54,912 nt of DNA, taken from the NCBI GenBank assembly GCA_029244925.1, contig JAQWQE010000001.1:1-54912 (forward strand), given 5' to 3'. Below are positions 53,414 through 54,912 of the stretch, piece by piece. The translations under genes and the position numbers were made by a program. Within the stretch, counting starts at the first letter, position 1. Every line of letters starts with the position of its first letter. The notes beneath the pieces were generated by a model. The model made no database searches. It was not told the origin of the DNA and was given only the letters and a program-made list of their open reading frames with translations. This DNA is from Gammaproteobacteria bacterium. GTDB lineage: Bacteria > Pseudomonadota > Gammaproteobacteria > Steroidobacterales > UBA11654.

Positions 53414-54554
53414 TTTTAGGCACGCCACTAGGTAGATTAATGATTCTATCTGCTAGCCAATTTGTATTCTCTAGGGAATCTCTTTGGCAATGTGTGTTCG
53501 CTGTCATTAAGTGAACTGGGTCCCATGCTGGCCTAGTCATAATTGAATGATCATTTGTTTCTTTTAGCAGAAGGTCTCTTACTTCTCTATCTTCGACAAG
53601 CATTGTATTTAGCCAGTAGTTACTTCTAGTTCCACTAAGCTCTTTAACAAAGTTAAATCCATTTCTTTCTCCCCATGATTGATAGCTTAATGCAATATCT
53701 CTCTTTATCTGAATATACTCATTCAGTCTTTGCAATTGCGCTAAACCAAGTGCGGCATTAAGATTAGGCATCCTGTAGTTATAACCAACCATATCATGTG
53801 AAAAATTCCATTCATGGCTTACTTTAGCAGTAGTAGTTAGATGCTTAAGTTTTCTTGCCATTGCTTGATTATTGGTTACTACTATTCCGCCGCCGCCTGT
53901 AGTGATAATTTTATTCCCATTGAAACTGATAATTCCTAAGTCTCCAATAGTGCCAGAATGAGAGTTCTTATTTTTCGTTCCTAATGACTCAGCAGCATCT
54001 TCAATCAATACAATGTTATACCTATTGCAAATTTCTCTTATCTCAAAAAGATTAGCAGACAAACCGAAAGTATGCATTGGCACACAAGCCCTTACAATCT
54101 TTTTAGTGGCTCTATTCCAGCAAAAGCCATCATCCCTAATTTCACAATTCTTAGTCAAAAAATCTTCTAGTGAATCCTCAGATAAGCCGAGATTAGATCT
54201 ATCGACATCTATAAATATTGGATTAGCATTACAATAATGAATCGCATTTGATGTTGCTACAAAGGTGAGTGATTGCGTTATAACCTCGTCTTTTGGTTGA
54301 ACGCCTGCAACCAAAAGTGCTGCATGCAATGCAGATGTTCCATTCGAGGTAGCGATAGCAAATTTTGCACCCACAAAACTCGAAATCTGTCTTTCGAATT
54401 CTTTAACTTCCTCTCCAACAGAGGAAACAAAGCCTGAATCAAGAACTTTATTAATATATTCCTTTTCTAAATCTCCAATCACCGGCTCATGAAGAGCGAT
54501 AAACCGATTTACTCCATAGATCTTTCTAATAAAATCAATGAGACTCCTAAACAT
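53403..54554 (-). CDS. legC: LegC-like PLP-dependent sugar 4-aminotransferase
   Basis: A 383-residue DegT/DnrJ/EryC1 transaminase that adds an amino group to the 4-keto sugar made by LegB. Visible: ALHEPVIGDLEKEYI, SNGTSALHAAL, QSLTFVATSNAIHY, LIEDAAESLGT (PLP-ring Asp) and ISFNGNKIITTGGGG with Lys215 as the Schiff-base lysine. It overlaps the LegB stop by eight bases (ATGTTTAG), a sign of coupled translation. The fit to LegC rests on gene order as much as on sequence. Confidence 0.9.
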   Translation of the reverse strand: MFRSLIDFIRKIYGVNRFIALHEPVIGDLEKEYINKVLDSGFVSSVGEEVKEFERQISSFVGAKFAIATSNGTSALHAALLVAGVQPKDEVITQSLTFVATSNAIHYCNANPIFIDVDRSNLGLSEDSLEDFLTKNCEIRDDGFCWNRATKKIVRACVPMHTFGLSANLFEIREICNRYNIVLIEDAAESLGTKNKNSHSGTIGDLGIISFNGNKIITTGGGGIVVTNNQAMARKLKHLTTTAKVSHEWNFSHDMVGYNYRMPNLNAALGLAQLQRLNEYIQIKRDIALSYQSWGERNGFNFVKELSGTRSNYWLNTMLVEDREVRDLLLKETNDHSIMTRPAWDPVHLMTANTHCQRDSLENTNWLADRIINLPSGVPKNEH

Positions 54555-54912
54555 TATAGATTTCAGACTTATAGGATTTTAAATTTTCAGGCTTTGTAAT
54601 CCAATCTATGGTTTTCCTTAATCCCTGTTCAAGAGATACTTGGGGTCTAAATCCTGTAGCATTTTCGATCTTAGTATTATCGCACCATAATCTGAAGACT
54701 TCAGATTTTTCAGGCCTAATCCTCTGTTCATCTGTTACAAAATTAACATCACTGCCCATAATTTCTTTTATTAAATTAAGAGTATCTATGATAGATATTT
54801 CTCGATTAGAACCGATATTGATGGTGTCTCCAATTGTGTCTGCCTCAGCTATAGATATAAGACCATTGCATGTATCGGTAACATAGTTGAAATCCCTAGT
54901 AGGAGTAACATC
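54547..54912 (-). CDS. legB: LegB-like NDP-GlcNAc 4,6-dehydratase, 5'-truncated by the window edge
   Basis: Only the C-terminal 121 residues are visible; the frame stays open to the last base, and the ATG at 54759 is internal. The fragment opens DVTPTRDFNYVTDTCNGLI, the substrate-binding stretch of extended SDR dehydratases (TPTRDxxxV-D), then TINIGSNREISI and FRLWCDNTKIENATGF and LEQGLRKTIDW, all typical of the C-terminal domain. Followed directly by LegC, it is most likely LegB, the first step of the legionaminic branch. The catalytic Tyr/Lys and NAD loop lie outside the window. Confidence 0.88.
   Translation of the reverse strand, partial: DVTPTRDFNYVTDTCNGLISIAEADTIGDTINIGSNREISIIDTLNLIKEIMGSDVNFVTDEQRIRPEKSEVFRLWCDNTKIENATGFRPQVSLEQGLRKTIDWITKPENLKSYKSEIYNV

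Noticed and set aside
1-54912. Mobile elements, CRISPR arrays, tRNA or rRNA genes
   Set aside because: No transposase or integrase-like protein, spaced direct repeats or recognisable structural RNA was seen on reading the window; weak remnants could be missed without a search tool.

Overview
The window is AT-rich, with very short intergenic gaps and many overlapping start/stop codons. The left edge holds housekeeping genes: the 3' part of purD (+), then rho and trxA (both -), then cysQ (+). Rho closely follows the gammaproteobacterial type apart from about 45 extra N-terminal residues, and the trxA-rho pair is also typical of Gammaproteobacteria. My best guess is a small-genome, probably marine gammaproteobacterium. 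That guess is inference and no ribosomal RNA is present to test it.

From 3482 to the right edge (about 51 kb) every supported gene lies on the minus strand, so transcription runs right to left and its promoter must lie beyond the right edge. This is a very large surface-glycan or glycoprotein locus. In order of transcription: (1) 54912-46973 is a legionaminic-acid-type nonulosonate module (LegB, LegC, LegG, LegI, NeuD/LegH-like, PtmE-like, a Gfo/Idh oxidoreductase, LegF, PtmA-like SDR). (2) 46930-38391 is an unusual block with three Gfo/Idh oxidoreductases, two SDRs, a 3-dehydroquinate-synthase-like cyclase, a D-2-hydroxyacid dehydrogenase, a cytidylyltransferase-cupin fusion and a TIM-barrel-like protein. 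It looks like a pathway to an activated cyclitol or other undescribed sugar. (3) 38376-29677 holds a large GT-B-like protein, a 59-codon small ORF, a HisF/HisH/WbpG-type amidination set (acetamido to acetamidino), interleaved with a glycosyltransferase, a NodB deacetylase, a sugar formyltransferase and a P-loop sulfotransferase-like protein. (4) 29630-24703 has a KdsB-like cytidylyltransferase, a methyltransferase, an HpcH/HpaI aldolase, a second D-2-hydroxyacid dehydrogenase, an epimerase and a HAD phosphatase, suggesting a non-standard CMP-ulosonic acid. (5) 24684-18233 has a second large GT-B-like protein, an RmlD-like reductase, then FkbH, ACP, MaoC, SDR and GNAT, which reads as a route from a glycolytic intermediate to an acyl group loaded on an ACP and moved to a sugar. 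(6) 18230-9028 has glycosyltransferases, an FAD enzyme, a deacetylase, a PLP enzyme, a FemAB-like ligase and a Wzy-like polymerase. (7) 9031-3482 has the UDP-2-acetamido-2,6-dideoxy-L-hexose enzymes, the initiating phosphoglycosyltransferase and a WbpM/PglF-type dehydratase.

Together the genes describe assembly of a repeat unit on a lipid carrier, begun by the PglC/WcaJ-type transferase and elongated by several glycosyltransferases. It would be decorated with N-formyl, N-amidino, deacetylated, methyl, acyl and possibly sulfate or amino-acid groups, and polymerised by the Wzy-like protein. No Wzx flippase, ABC exporter, Wzz or Wza/Wzc gene is visible inside the window. The most novel-looking parts are the FkbH-ACP-MaoC-SDR-GNAT cassette, the DHQS-like/cytidylyltransferase-cupin block and the HpcH-aldolase/KdsB-like pairing.

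No rRNA, tRNA, CRISPR array, insertion sequence or transposase was seen. The only gene-poor stretches above 100 bases are 2502-2668 and 36127-36387, and both are described below.
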